Made by a program: the position numbers and the translations under genes. Below, piece by piece: positions 42,203 through 51,824 of a stretch of 64,000 nt of DNA. The DNA is from Chloroflexota bacterium. Lineage in GTDB: Bacteria > Chloroflexota > Dehalococcoidia > JACQUA01. The notes below the pieces were generated by a model. That model saw nothing but the letters and a program-made list of their open reading frames with translations, ran no database searches and had not been told where the DNA came from. Each line of letters opens with the position of its first letter. The stretch's first letter is position 1. Location: the NCBI GenBank assembly GCA_016210565.1, contig JACQUA010000074.1, positions 1-64,000 on the forward strand. Direction: 5' to 3'.

Positions 42203-43630
42203 ATGGACGATCTTCGGGCCTGGTTGAGCAAAGTCGCCGAAGCCGGCGAGTTGAAGCAAGTGGATGGGGCCGATTGGGACCTGGAGATCGGCTGCCTGGC
42301 CGCTTTGAACTGGGCCAAACCCAATCCTGACGCCCTGCTTTTTGATAACATCGAGGGTTATCCCAAAGGCTTCCGGGTACTCACCGGCTCAACGTCCAAC
42401 GCCCGGCGTGTAGCTTTGACCTTCAACCTCCCCGAAACTTCCTCGGCCGTCGAGCTCATCGATGTCTTTCGCCGGCGTCTCAAAGAATGGGAAGCGGACT
42501 GCGACAAATACCGCCCCGTCTGGGTGAAATCCGGCCCGGTGATGGAGAACGTGATGAGGGGGGACCATGTCGATCTCTACAAGTTCCCTGTGCCGCGCTG
42601 GCACGAGGGCGATGGGGGACGCTATATCGGAACTGGGGATGCGGTCATCACCCAGGACCCGGACACCGGCGCCCCGAACATGGGAACGTACCGGATAATG
42701 GTGCAGAACGGGAAGACGACCGCTCTGTTCATCGCCCAGGGGAAGCACGGCCGGATCCACTACGAGAAATACCATGCTCAGGGGAAGCCCTGTCCGGTGC
42801 TGGTCTCGGTGGGCCACCACCCCCTCGTCTTCCGGGTTGCCAGCACCGAAATACCGCCTGCGGCCGAGTTCAACTACGCCGGGGCGGTAATGGGTGAGCC
42901 GATGAAGGTAATCAGGGAAGAGGTCACCGGGCTGCCCATGCCTGCGGATAGCGAGATCGTCATCGCCGGGTTCTGCCCGCCGGGGAAGGTCATGCCGGAA
43001 GGTCCCTTCGGCGAATGGACCGGCTACTACGCCAGCGGCGAGACGCCGGCGCCGGTCATTGAAGTCGAGCGGGTGTATTACCGGAACAACCCGGTGATCA
43101 TGGGGTCGCCCCCGGGGAAGGCCCCCAGCGATTCCAGCTACTACCGGGGGATCGTCACCGGCGCCCTTCTCTACAACGACCTGGAGGCCGCCGGCGTGCC
43201 CGATGTAAAGGGGGTGTGGATGGGGGAGGCGGCCAACCAGATGTGGGTTGTGGTGGCCATCAAGCAGAGGTATGCCGGCCATGCCAAACAGACGGCCGTG
43301 CTGGCTTCCCAACTGGCGCGGAAGGGGTTTTTCGGGAGGTATGTTGTCGTGGTGGACGACGACATCGACCCGACTAATCTGCAAGAGGTCCTGTGGGCGG
43401 TCTGCACCCGTTCCGACCCGGAAAAGGATATTGACATAATCAGGCGCTGCTGGAGCACGGTTATGGACCCCATCATCAGGAAGCGGCCGGGACAGGGCCA
43501 TTTCAACAGCCGCGCCATCATCGATGCCTGCAAGCCTTTCGAATGGATCAACGAATTCCCGCAGGAGATCAAGATAGACCCGGCCCTGGCCGCCAGGGTC
43601 AAGGCGAAGTGGAAAGACGTGCTCGGGTGA
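42203..43630 (+). CDS. UbiD-family decarboxylase
   Basis: 'LLFDNIEGYPKGFRVLTGS', 'GTYRIMVQNGKTTALFIAQGKHGRIHYEKY', 'EGPFGEWTGYYASG', 'VVVVDDDIDPTNLQEVLWAVCTRSDPEKDIDII'. Confidence 0.92.
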   Translation: MDDLRAWLSKVAEAGELKQVDGADWDLEIGCLAALNWAKPNPDALLFDNIEGYPKGFRVLTGSTSNARRVALTFNLPETSSAVELIDVFRRRLKEWEADCDKYRPVWVKSGPVMENVMRGDHVDLYKFPVPRWHEGDGGRYIGTGDAVITQDPDTGAPNMGTYRIMVQNGKTTALFIAQGKHGRIHYEKYHAQGKPCPVLVSVGHHPLVFRVASTEIPPAAEFNYAGAVMGEPMKVIREEVTGLPMPADSEIVIAGFCPPGKVMPEGPFGEWTGYYASGETPAPVIEVERVYYRNNPVIMGSPPGKAPSDSSYYRGIVTGALLYNDLEAAGVPDVKGVWMGEAANQMWVVVAIKQRYAGHAKQTAVLASQLARKGFFGRYVVVVDDDIDPTNLQEVLWAVCTRSDPEKDIDIIRRCWSTVMDPIIRKRPGQGHFNSRAIIDACKPFEWINEFPQEIKIDPALAARVKAKWKDVLG

Positions 43631-43927
43631 GGGGGGAGCCGGATGGTCGTTGCCAGGAACGAAGTGACGAAGCAATCCCGGTATGTCTGGCCATCCGGGA
43701 GATTGCTTCGCTTCGCTCGCAATGACAGTCCGCGCCGGGCCGCCGACCGCTGGCTGCTGACGGCTCGACTCACATTGATGGTCGATCGGTGGGTGCGAGG
43801 GCACGCGGCAGCGTGCCGCTGCGGACTGTCGACCGCCGACTAACGACTGGCTGACTGATTCGGACTGGTTGGTTTTTGCCATAGCTTGTGATAAACTAGA
43901 CGCAGTGAACCAGGAGGGTTCGATATC

Positions 43928-45319
43928 ATGGAAAATTTGACTCCCCGGGCTATTGTCCGGGAATTAGATAAATACATCGTGGGGCAGGAGGCGGCGAAGA
44001 AAGCTGTGGCCATAGCGTTGCGCAACCGGGAACGGAGATGGTCGCTTCCCAGGGAGATGAAGGAAGAGGTGATGCCCAAGAACATTCTGCTGATAGGGCC
44101 TTCGGGCGTGGGGAAGACCGAGTTATCCCGGCGCATGGCGGCGCTCATGGACGCCCCGTTCGTCGTCGTGGAAGCCACCAAGTTTACCGAAGTCGGTTAT
44201 GTAGGCCGGGACGTGGAATCCATTGTCCACGATCTTGTTGACACCAGCGTTTCTCATGTTTATGAGACGAAACTCAAAGAGGTGGAGGGCAAGGCCGAAA
44301 AGCTGGCGAACGAAAAGATTGTTCATTACCTCTACCAGCAAAGGGTCTCCAAGAAGAAGAAATTGGTGGCCAAAGGGCGGACCGAGGTGGTCACCAAGTC
44401 CTCGACTGACAGCGAGGAATTGACGCCCGGACTGGCCAAAAGGTACCTGGCCAGGGCGCTCTCGGGGCATAAGCTGGAAGAGGAGATAATTGAAATCGAG
44501 GTCAGCCCCGGCGCGGATTCGCCGTTTGCGGATTACCGGGGTGGCTGTTACTATGGCGACGACATGGGTGACCCCGCGGACGAGGAAAGCGGAGAGGGGA
44601 AACGCTGCGGACCGCCTCGGCGGCGGCGCAAGGTGACCGTGCGCGAAGCCCGGCGCATCCTGTCCCGCCAGGAGGCCAACAAGCTCATGGATTTTGATGA
44701 GCTTGGCGACGTTGCTCTGAAGCATGCCGAGAACTATGGCGTGGTCTTTATCGATGAGCTGGACAAACTGGCCTCGCCTCCTATTGAAATAGGACGTGAC
44801 ATCTCCGGCGAGGGCGTGCAGCGCGATCTGTTGCCGATCATCGAGGGGACTTCGGTGATGACCCGGTGCGGCATGATCAAGACCGACCATATCCTTTTCA
44901 TCGGAGCCGGAACCTTTTACCGGAACAAGCCATCGGACCTGATTCCGGAGCTCCAGGGCCGTTTCCCGTTGCGTGTGGAATTGAAGGCGCTGACCCAGGA
45001 AGACCTGGAGAAGATCCTGGTGGAGCCTCAAAATTCCCTGTGCAAGCAGTACCAGGCCCTGATGTCCACCGAAAATGTGGAACTGACCTTCGCGCCTGAG
45101 GGCGTGAAAGAAATAGCGCGCCTGGCGGCCTTGATGAACGAGCGGATGGAGAATATCGGCGCCCGGCGACTCCACACCATCATGGAAAAGGTGCTGGAGG
45201 AGCTCAACTTCACTGCCGGCGAACAGGCGGGGGAAAAGGTGGTGGTGGATGCGGCCTACGTCAACAGCCACATGGGCGACCTGATCAAGAACGAAGACCT
45301 GAGCCGGTATATCCTGTGA
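43928..45319 (+). CDS. hslU: ATP-dependent protease ATPase subunit HslU
   Basis: 'LTPRAIVRELDKYIVGQEAAKKAVAIALRNRERR', 'KNILLIGPSGVGKTELSRRMA', 'FTEVGYVGRDVESIVHDLVD', 'GVVFIDELDKLA', 'ARRLHTIMEKVLEE', C-term 'EDLSRYIL'. Confidence 0.97.
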   Translation: MENLTPRAIVRELDKYIVGQEAAKKAVAIALRNRERRWSLPREMKEEVMPKNILLIGPSGVGKTELSRRMAALMDAPFVVVEATKFTEVGYVGRDVESIVHDLVDTSVSHVYETKLKEVEGKAEKLANEKIVHYLYQQRVSKKKKLVAKGRTEVVTKSSTDSEELTPGLAKRYLARALSGHKLEEEIIEIEVSPGADSPFADYRGGCYYGDDMGDPADEESGEGKRCGPPRRRRKVTVREARRILSRQEANKLMDFDELGDVALKHAENYGVVFIDELDKLASPPIEIGRDISGEGVQRDLLPIIEGTSVMTRCGMIKTDHILFIGAGTFYRNKPSDLIPELQGRFPLRVELKALTQEDLEKILVEPQNSLCKQYQALMSTENVELTFAPEGVKEIARLAALMNERMENIGARRLHTIMEKVLEELNFTAGEQAGEKVVVDAAYVNSHMGDLIKNEDLSRYIL

Positions 45320-45336
45320 GCAAGGACGGATAGGGA

Positions 45337-45555
45337 ATGAAGACCTTCACGGCTTATGTTGAATGGGATCCGGAGACTGAACTCTACGTTGGCATAGTGC
45401 CCGGCATTGTGGGCGCCCACAGCCAGGGGGCCAGTCTCGACGAGCTTCAAAGGAATTTGAAGGAAGTGCTGGAGTTGTGTCTGGAGGAGTATGCCGGACC
45501 GGTGGAAGACCTTCCTCGTTTTGTGGGACTGCAGCAGATCGAGCTGGCGGTATGA
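45337..45555 (+). CDS. hicB: HicB-family antitoxin
   Basis: 'MKTFTAYVEWDPETELYVGIVPGIVGAHSQGASLDELQRNLKEVLELCLEEY'. Confidence 0.88.
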   Translation: MKTFTAYVEWDPETELYVGIVPGIVGAHSQGASLDELQRNLKEVLELCLEEYAGPVEDLPRFVGLQQIELAV

Positions 45556-45800
45556 GCCGTCTGCCCATTGTCGACTTCAAAACAATGGAGAAGGTGCTGC
45601 TGGACCTCGGTTTCCATAGCGTTCGCTAGAAGGGGAGTCACGTCTTTTATCGCCACCCCGATGGCAGGACGACAACCTTACCCAGCCACAAGGGAAGGGA
45701 TCTTGCCCGCCCGCTCATCCGGGAGATCCTAGGGGAAATCCAAGTCACTCCCGAGGAATTTGATGGGTTGCTCAAGAGCAAGAAGAGGCAGCGGCAGTGA
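45552..45800 (+). pseudogene. hicA: HicA-family toxin interrupted by in-frame TAG at codon 26 (45627-45629)
   Basis: ATG overlaps the hicB stop; 'MSRLPIVDFKTMEKVLLDLGFHSVR*KGSHVFYRHPDGRTTTLPSHKGRDLARPLIREILGEIQVTPEEF'; TAG sits at the Q of the usual RQKGSH motif. Confidence 0.82.
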
Positions 45801-46315
45801 AGCTCGAGGAGATAAGGAAGGCCGCGGGCAAGGTTCTTGCGCTGCTTCAGGACTACCAGGGGAAAGGTGTTGGTGCCTCGGAGAGGTCGTTCGATCCTAT
45901 ACTTTACAGCTACCTCCAGGGGCGCTTCGGCAACGTGGCACGCCAGCAATCTGTCTATCTTTACGGTAATTCCAGGCCGCAGCGCATAGATTTTCGGTAC
46001 GGCACGAGTAATCCTGTATTCATTGAGCTCGCTGTTAGACCCGAAGCTGGTGGCGGCGTTCTCTCGGGCGCGCAGAACGCCAAAGAGCTCCGCAAGCTGT
46101 GCCGGATGAGGAACTCGAAAGCTCGCCTCCGAGTACTTCTCTTGATCGATAGGCACCCCAATGCGTTAGTCAAGGACGATCTCGAACAAACGTACGGCCG
46201 AATCACCTCCGGCCCGGGCAATTTTGAGCGGCGCCCGGTCAGGGTTTTGTACGTTCACCGCGATGTTCAATTTGATTTCGTTTGGCGTGCCTGCCAGGGT
46301 CCGAAGGGTAGGTGA
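45797..46315 (+). CDS. Hypothetical protein, translationally coupled to neighbours
   Basis: GTGA overlap with the hicA frame end; 172 aa; no family recognised. Confidence 0.6.
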   Translation: MKLEEIRKAAGKVLALLQDYQGKGVGASERSFDPILYSYLQGRFGNVARQQSVYLYGNSRPQRIDFRYGTSNPVFIELAVRPEAGGGVLSGAQNAKELRKLCRMRNSKARLRVLLLIDRHPNALVKDDLEQTYGRITSGPGNFERRPVRVLYVHRDVQFDFVWRACQGPKGR

Positions 46316-46836
46316 TTTCATCGGTTAAAAAGCAGCCTGATCCCGAAGCGGGGAAGAGAATTGCAGAGGTTCGGTATCTGGAGAAGCTCAAGGCGTTCCT
46401 GGTCCGCATGGAGAATGGGAATGCCTATGTCTTGTCGGTCGCTGATTTGCCGGAGGCGGACGCTTCGGGAATAGCGAAGTGGTCGCTGGCCAGAGACCAT
46501 ACACATTTCAGGGTAACGCAGGAATCGGGTAACTGCCTGGAAATTCCCTGGGACGATGTCCTGTATCATTGCGAACCTGAATACGAATACTACAAGGGCA
46601 AGTACATCGCAAATGAGGGGAGCCAAACGATCGGAGAGAGGGTGCGCCGGCTCAGGAAGACGCGGGGATACTCCATAGAGGAGCTGGCTGGGAGAGCCGG
46701 GATGAAGCGCCCCAACTTGAGCCGGTTGGAACACGGGAAGCATACCCCTTCACTGGAAACCCTGGAGAAGATTGCCGCGGCCCTGGCGGTGCCTGTGGTT
46801 GACATCGTGGCGGGAATAACGGCTACCTCACCTTAG
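46312..46836 (+). CDS. XRE-family transcriptional regulator with N-terminal DUF2442-like domain
   Basis: HTH 'IGERVRRLRKTRGYSIEELAGRAGMKRPNLSRLEHGKHTPSLETLEKIAAALAVPV'; N-term 'VRYLEKLKAFLVRMENGNAYVLSVADL...HFRVTQESGNCLEIPWDDVLYHCEPEY'. Confidence 0.78.
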   Translation: MISSVKKQPDPEAGKRIAEVRYLEKLKAFLVRMENGNAYVLSVADLPEADASGIAKWSLARDHTHFRVTQESGNCLEIPWDDVLYHCEPEYEYYKGKYIANEGSQTIGERVRRLRKTRGYSIEELAGRAGMKRPNLSRLEHGKHTPSLETLEKIAAALAVPVVDIVAGITATSP

Positions 46837-46876
46837 TCCTCTCCCACGGAGGGGAGAGCATAGCCAAAGGATTGTC

Positions 46877-47269
46877 TCATGAATTGTTCGCGTTTGGTGG
46901 TCGCGGCTTGAATCTCCTTAGCCTGATTCTCCCTGGCTCAATGATAATAAGATTTCCTTTGAAATCCGCATTGGGAATCTGGCTGAGGCTCTCGCGGATA
47001 CACTTGTTTACTTCTCCGGTGGGTAGCTTGTTGGGGAAGCGGGCTCCAACAATCCCCCAGTGCGTCCCCAATGGAAATTTTTGAATGTTCGCGAAACCCA
47101 GGTCCGCGCTGAAAAGAATTGCCCGTTTCTCCTGGGCATAAGCGTAAACGATGTCGTCTGCCTCTCCTGCCATGGCGGTGTCACGGATAGCCTCTGCATC
47201 GTGACCGAGATCTCTCAACATCTTGGCCGTAGAACGCGAGAGGTCCTCATCAAGAACAAAACTCGGCAT
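46877..47269 (-). CDS. DUF5615-type PIN-like toxin
   Basis: 'FVLDEDLSRSTAKMLRDLGHDAEAIRDTAMAGEADDIVYAYAQEKRAILFSADLGFANI'. Confidence 0.82.
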   Translation of the reverse strand: MPSFVLDEDLSRSTAKMLRDLGHDAEAIRDTAMAGEADDIVYAYAQEKRAILFSADLGFANIQKFPLGTHWGIVGARFPNKLPTGEVNKCIRESLSQIPNADFKGNLIIIEPGRIRLRRFKPRPPNANNS

Positions 47270-47270
47270 C

Positions 47271-47510
47271 TCAACCTACTACTTTGACCTCTTCCCCTGA
47301 CACGGATCGGGCCGCGTAGTCCAGAGCTGCCAGTATGTCGTCTCTGGCAATTCCGTATTCGGCTGTTATCTCGTCATAGGTCATGCCCCCCGCGAGCTTT
47401 CCGAGGACAAGCTCTACGGGTACCCTGGTTCCAGCTATGACGGGCTTACCAAAGTGGACTCTTTCGTCTATGATTATCCGCGGTTCCCTGGCTTGTTTGT
47501 TTCTCTCCAT
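47271..47510 (-). CDS. DUF433-type antitoxin
   Basis: 'IIIDERVHFGKPVIAGTRVPVELVLGKLAGGMTYDEITAEYGIARDDILAALDYAA'; directly upstream of the DUF5615 gene. Confidence 0.87.
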   Translation of the reverse strand: MERNKQAREPRIIIDERVHFGKPVIAGTRVPVELVLGKLAGGMTYDEITAEYGIARDDILAALDYAARSVSGEEVKVVG

Positions 47511-47840
47511 TGACGCCTCCGTACTCCTGTCTTTCCTGGCCTGCTCAAAGTGGATAGGTTGACCATAATTATTGTATAGAATGGACGGAATATCAAGACC
47601 GAGTGTTGGCCTGTTGCTGATGCAAAGGCGATGATTGAGGGTGCATTCAACTTTTACGCACGAGCTGTCTGGGTCTGTCGCTTTGCCCAGTTCATGGATG
47701 CCCCGAGATAATGCAGTGTCCGCCACCCGTCAGCGAAATGTCGGGGTGCCCCGGTTGAGTTTGCGTTCGAGTGGCAGTAAAATGGCTGTCAGCTAAGCGT
47801 TGAAGGGGGGCGGCCGCGTCAACAAAGGAGAGAACATCAA

Positions 47841-48161
47841 ATGACCGTGCCAATGAAAGTCCTGGACCACGAGACGCTCGTAGCGCTGAATCAGAGCAGC
47901 ATCCGGGCGGGACGGAAGCAGAGCCTCAGGGCCGAGCAAATACCACCGGATCAGGGAAAGCGATTCCTGGTCAATTTCCATTTCGATCATGAGTGGGCAG
48001 GCGGGAGAGACGTCCGCCTCTCGATCATCCTGAAGCCGGGGGCGATTACTGCCTGGCTGGACCTTTCCCAGGATGAGTATGATGCCCTGCCGCAGGTCGA
48101 GATGAACGAGCTGGAATGGGAAGCTGCGGTGTGCGTCGGTGTCCCTCCTTGGAGGCCGTGA
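47841..48161 (+). CDS. Hypothetical protein (106 aa)
   Basis: Intact ORF with SD-like AAAGGAGAG upstream; no family recognised. Confidence 0.5.
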   Translation: MTVPMKVLDHETLVALNQSSIRAGRKQSLRAEQIPPDQGKRFLVNFHFDHEWAGGRDVRLSIILKPGAITAWLDLSQDEYDALPQVEMNELEWEAAVCVGVPPWRP

Positions 48162-48327
48162 CCGACATTGACCCATGCATTGGCGGCGAGCGCCAGCCAG
48201 GCTGAAAACCGCGGCTCACAGGCACGGCGGCCTGCGGTACCGGGGCGGTGGAACACACCGGTTCGCCCCTACGGGCACTGCCGGAGTTCGGGCCGCACAG
48301 GCGGGACGCCTGTGCCACCCCCGATCA

Positions 48328-49086
48328 CTACTTCAGGTGACGTCCGAAGAAATCGAAGACCTTTTCCCAGCCGTCGGTGGCGGCCTCCTGCCGGTAGCTG
48401 GGCCGGTAGTCGGCGAAGAACCCGTGGCCGGCGCCGGGGTACGACTTGAAGGTGTATTGCTTGCCGTGCTTCGTGAGTTCGGCTTCCAGGCGCGCCACGT
48501 GTTCGGGTGATGGGTTCTGGTCCTCCGCTCCGAATAAGCCCAGGACCGGGCAGCCCAGATTCGACACCATGTCTACTACGGCTTTCGGCTGGTTGGGGGT
48601 CAACTCGGTGGTAACCACACGGCCCCCGTAACAGACGACCGCCGCGGATAGGTCGCGGCTGTTGCAGGCAAACATGAGCGTATTCCGGCCGCCGGAGCAG
48701 TATCCGATACACCCGACCTTGCCGCTGCACGTAGCCACCGCCCGAAGGGTTTTCAATGCCCCGTGGAGGTCCTGGACGATGCGCGCGTCCGGTATGCCGC
48801 CGCTTTGCCGGAGGGCGTTGATGATCTCCTCATCGGGTCCTCCGGGGCTTTCGCGGTGATAGAGGTCGAGGGCAATGGCGATATACCCGCGGGCGGCAAA
48901 CCTCCGCGCTATTTCCTTGGTGTGCTCCACCAGGCCAAAAACTTCGTGGATGACGATGACGCCGGGGTATGGGCCAGGGCCAACAGGTCTGGCCATGTAA
49001 CCCGCGGTCAGGTCGCCATTCCCGCTGTAGAACCCCACCCTTTCCCCCAGCATGCCTTCGTAAGCCGGTTTCCTGTCAGTCGCCAT
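48328..49086 (-). CDS. Dienelactone hydrolase family protein
   Basis: 'YPGVIVIHEVFGLVEHTKEIARRFAARGYIAIALDLYHR', 'GCIGYCSGGRNTLMFACNS', 'GAGHGFFADYRPSY'. Confidence 0.92.
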   Translation of the reverse strand: MATDRKPAYEGMLGERVGFYSGNGDLTAGYMARPVGPGPYPGVIVIHEVFGLVEHTKEIARRFAARGYIAIALDLYHRESPGGPDEEIINALRQSGGIPDARIVQDLHGALKTLRAVATCSGKVGCIGYCSGGRNTLMFACNSRDLSAAVVCYGGRVVTTELTPNQPKAVVDMVSNLGCPVLGLFGAEDQNPSPEHVARLEAELTKHGKQYTFKSYPGAGHGFFADYRPSYRQEAATDGWEKVFDFFGRHLK

Positions 49087-49358
49087 ATGTCCTCCTTCGT
49101 TGTTGGCAGCTTCGCCAGCCGCTGCCTTGCCCAATCGGTGGTTATATCGTAAGCCTCCCCTGGTTACCCTGTCAAGCTCCCGTCTGTCTGGACATCATGA
49201 GTTCCTCTCACAAAATTGACGTGCGCCCTCCGTCTAGCACCGAAAATATCACAGGTTTGTAACTTTTCCCGTCCCGTTTTTATGACTATTTAACCACCTG
49301 AGTCGTATTATGTGGAAAACAAGGTCTGAAGGACCAGAAACAAGGGAGGAAAAGTAGA

Positions 49359-49853
49359 ATGAAAAGGATATTGGTTCTTACGGCGGGACTGGCATTCCTG
49401 CTGGGGGGATTAGTTGTTGCCTCACGCGCCGGAGGAGATATCCGGTTTGGAGCAGACCTCAGCGGAGCGGACGAGGTCCCGGCAGTAGACACTATCGCCA
49501 CGGGTGGGGTTGAATTCGAGGTCAGCGGCGACGGGTCCATGATAACTTTCGAGTTCAAGGTATCCAAGATTGTGGACGTTACCCAGTCACATATCCATAT
49601 CGCTCCGGCAGGCAGCAACGGTCCGATTGCGGTATGGCTGGTGCCGGCCAGGCCACCCCTGACGCTGATCCGTGGCGAGGTGGAACTGGAAGTTAAGAAA
49701 GGCAGCTTCGCCGCGTCTGATCTTGTGGGACCTCTGGCCGGGAAGACTCTGGCTGATCTGGTGGCGGAGTTCAAGGCAGGCAATGCTTATGTCAATGTGC
49801 ATACCGCTGCCCACGGGCCGGGTGAAATCCGCGGTCAGGTCATGAGCAGGTGA
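49359..49853 (+). CDS. CHRD-domain secreted protein
   Basis: Signal peptide 'LVLTAGLAFLLGGLVVASRA'; 'DLSGADEVPAVDTIATGGVEFEVSGDG', 'HIHIAPAGSNGPIAVWL', 'NAYVNVHTAAHGPGEIRGQV'. Confidence 0.9.
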   Translation: MKRILVLTAGLAFLLGGLVVASRAGGDIRFGADLSGADEVPAVDTIATGGVEFEVSGDGSMITFEFKVSKIVDVTQSHIHIAPAGSNGPIAVWLVPARPPLTLIRGEVELEVKKGSFAASDLVGPLAGKTLADLVAEFKAGNAYVNVHTAAHGPGEIRGQVMSR

Positions 49854-50064
49854 GACGAGGACCCCGAAGCTCCACTCTGGGCCGGGGGGCGCGTCACCCC
49901 CAGGAGTACGACAGGCTTTCTAGCCTGTCGCAGCCGAGGGCCTGTCGCATCCCGCGGGGGCGCCGCTGTGGAACAGGCTGGAAAGCCTGTTCTACCCGGG
50001 TCCCCGCCCCGCAAGGCTGAAGCCATGGGCTACGTCCCCCCCCGCCGCTCGGCACAGTTTCGGA

Positions 50065-51657
50065 TCAACCCGCCCGGCGGCGCTGTTTGGCCAGCTTTTC
50101 CCCCGTCAGGTAGTGGTCGCCTTTCAGGGCCAGATCAGCTTCTTCTTCGTGCTCTCTGCTCCAGAAGCCGAAGGAGACGCCGTGATAGGGGACTCTTGGC
50201 TTTATCTCAGGCAGTCCTTCTTCCTGCCATATCTGGATGGCCCGGTCCATGAACTCCTTTTTGGGCAGCGATGTCGGTGGATAGGGCCATTTCCGGGTGG
50301 CATCAATTAAGATCGCGGAGCAGCCGGTCACGCCGGGGTACCGCCGTTCGGGATCGGTCAGGGGCGCCGCGGAAGGGTCGAGGCCGCCCACCTTTCCCTG
50401 GGTGATCCTGATATCGCGATGGGGTTGCACGCGGTAGCTCATCGCCCAGACCACGGATTCCAGGTCCCAGGGGTCCACATCTTCGTCCACGGCGACGGTG
50501 AATTTGCCCATTCCGGGCATGAGACCGTGCGCCCCATTCAGCGCCTGCCAGGCCTGGGAGGGATGGGTCTTCCGCATGCGGATCACGATCCACTGGCCGG
50601 CGCTGCCGCTGGTTTCGTGCACGGCCACGTCCACGATGCCGGGGATGTTGCAGTCGTACTTGAGGAACTTGTAGAGGACCCCTTCGGAAGCGAGATTCTG
50701 AATCATGGTGCTTTCGCTGGGCGGAAACTGGCTGATGAAGGCGTTGAAGACCGGCTTTTTGCGGTGCATGATGCAGGTTATTTCCAGGTAGGGGTTGAAC
50801 TGGTCCATGCCCTGGTAGCCGGTGTATTCGCCAAAGGGGCCCTCCCTTTCCAGGGTGTCTGTGGGAACGATGCCCTCAAGTACGATTTCCGCGGCGGCCG
50901 GAACTTCGATGTTGACCGTCTGGCACTTGACCACTTCCAGGGGGCTGCCGGCGATGCCGCCGGCCACGGCATACTCGTCCTTGCCGTAAGGGAGCCTGGC
51001 GGTGGCCACGAATCCGAAATTCGGGGAGGCCCCGAGGACAACCGCGGCTTGCATGGGTTTGCCCAGTTTCTGGTGCTTTTCCCAGTGATTGCGGAAGTGC
51101 TTGGTGGCCAGGGCGCAGATTCCCAATCGCGTGGGGCTCTTGACCATGGCGCGGTAGTTGCCGGTGTTCCTGACGCCGGTGTCCGGGTCCTTGCTCACGA
51201 AGTTAGCCGCGGTGAGATAAGGAGCATTGTCGAAGCCCGGTGTGGAGATGGGCACGGGGAACTCCCCCAGCCCGCCGTGTTGCAGAAGAGTCTCGCCTTT
51301 ATGGATTTCCTCGCAGACCGGGCCGCCGGAAACCATGACCGGCTCGACGGGATGCAGTTCGGCCTGGGCCCACTTTTCCATGATTTCTTCCGGTCTGCAG
51401 CCCATTCCGAGGGCGTAAATCTCCTTCGAAGCCGCGTGGAGGCCCACCACCACGGGAATATCATAGCTCTTACCTTTGACGTCCAGTACGTTTTCAAAGA
51501 TGAATGCCTTTCTCTCTTTCTCGGGCAGGCCGCGGAACTGCAGGCGCACCAGGGGGTGCATCTCGGTGTCCTTGTTGATCGGGCGTTTGATGCGGATAAG
51601 CTTACCGTGTTGTTCCAGCACCTTGATATGTTCCCTGAGGTCTCTGTAATAGGCCAT
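50065..51657 (-). CDS. UbiD-family decarboxylase
   Basis: Start ATG 51657 'MAYYRDLREHIKVLEQHGKLIRIKRPINKDTEMHPLV'; 'REGPFGEYTGYQGMDQFNPYLEITCIMHRKKPVFNAFISQFPPSE', 'AVDEDVDPWDLESVVWAMSYR'. Confidence 0.93.
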   Translation of the reverse strand: MAYYRDLREHIKVLEQHGKLIRIKRPINKDTEMHPLVRLQFRGLPEKERKAFIFENVLDVKGKSYDIPVVVGLHAASKEIYALGMGCRPEEIMEKWAQAELHPVEPVMVSGGPVCEEIHKGETLLQHGGLGEFPVPISTPGFDNAPYLTAANFVSKDPDTGVRNTGNYRAMVKSPTRLGICALATKHFRNHWEKHQKLGKPMQAAVVLGASPNFGFVATARLPYGKDEYAVAGGIAGSPLEVVKCQTVNIEVPAAAEIVLEGIVPTDTLEREGPFGEYTGYQGMDQFNPYLEITCIMHRKKPVFNAFISQFPPSESTMIQNLASEGVLYKFLKYDCNIPGIVDVAVHETSGSAGQWIVIRMRKTHPSQAWQALNGAHGLMPGMGKFTVAVDEDVDPWDLESVVWAMSYRVQPHRDIRITQGKVGGLDPSAAPLTDPERRYPGVTGCSAILIDATRKWPYPPTSLPKKEFMDRAIQIWQEEGLPEIKPRVPYHGVSFGFWSREHEEEADLALKGDHYLTGEKLAKQRRRAG

Positions 51658-51824
51658 GGATTCCTTTCTGCGAAACACAATCCTCTCCCCCTTTTTCAAA
51701 CGGGGACTAAGGGGGATTTCGTGCGCGAATCACCGCCGAAGGCAACGGTATGATAGACCAAAAGTACTTTGGTGTGCAACAGGCCTCACAGGCGCGGAGA
51801 CCTGTGGTACCGGGGTTACCAGGG

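Noticed and set aside
43928-45319. HslU as an unusual orphan
   Set aside because: HslV is not in the window, but the canonical C-terminal 'EDLSRYIL' tail suggests a normal HslV partner elsewhere.
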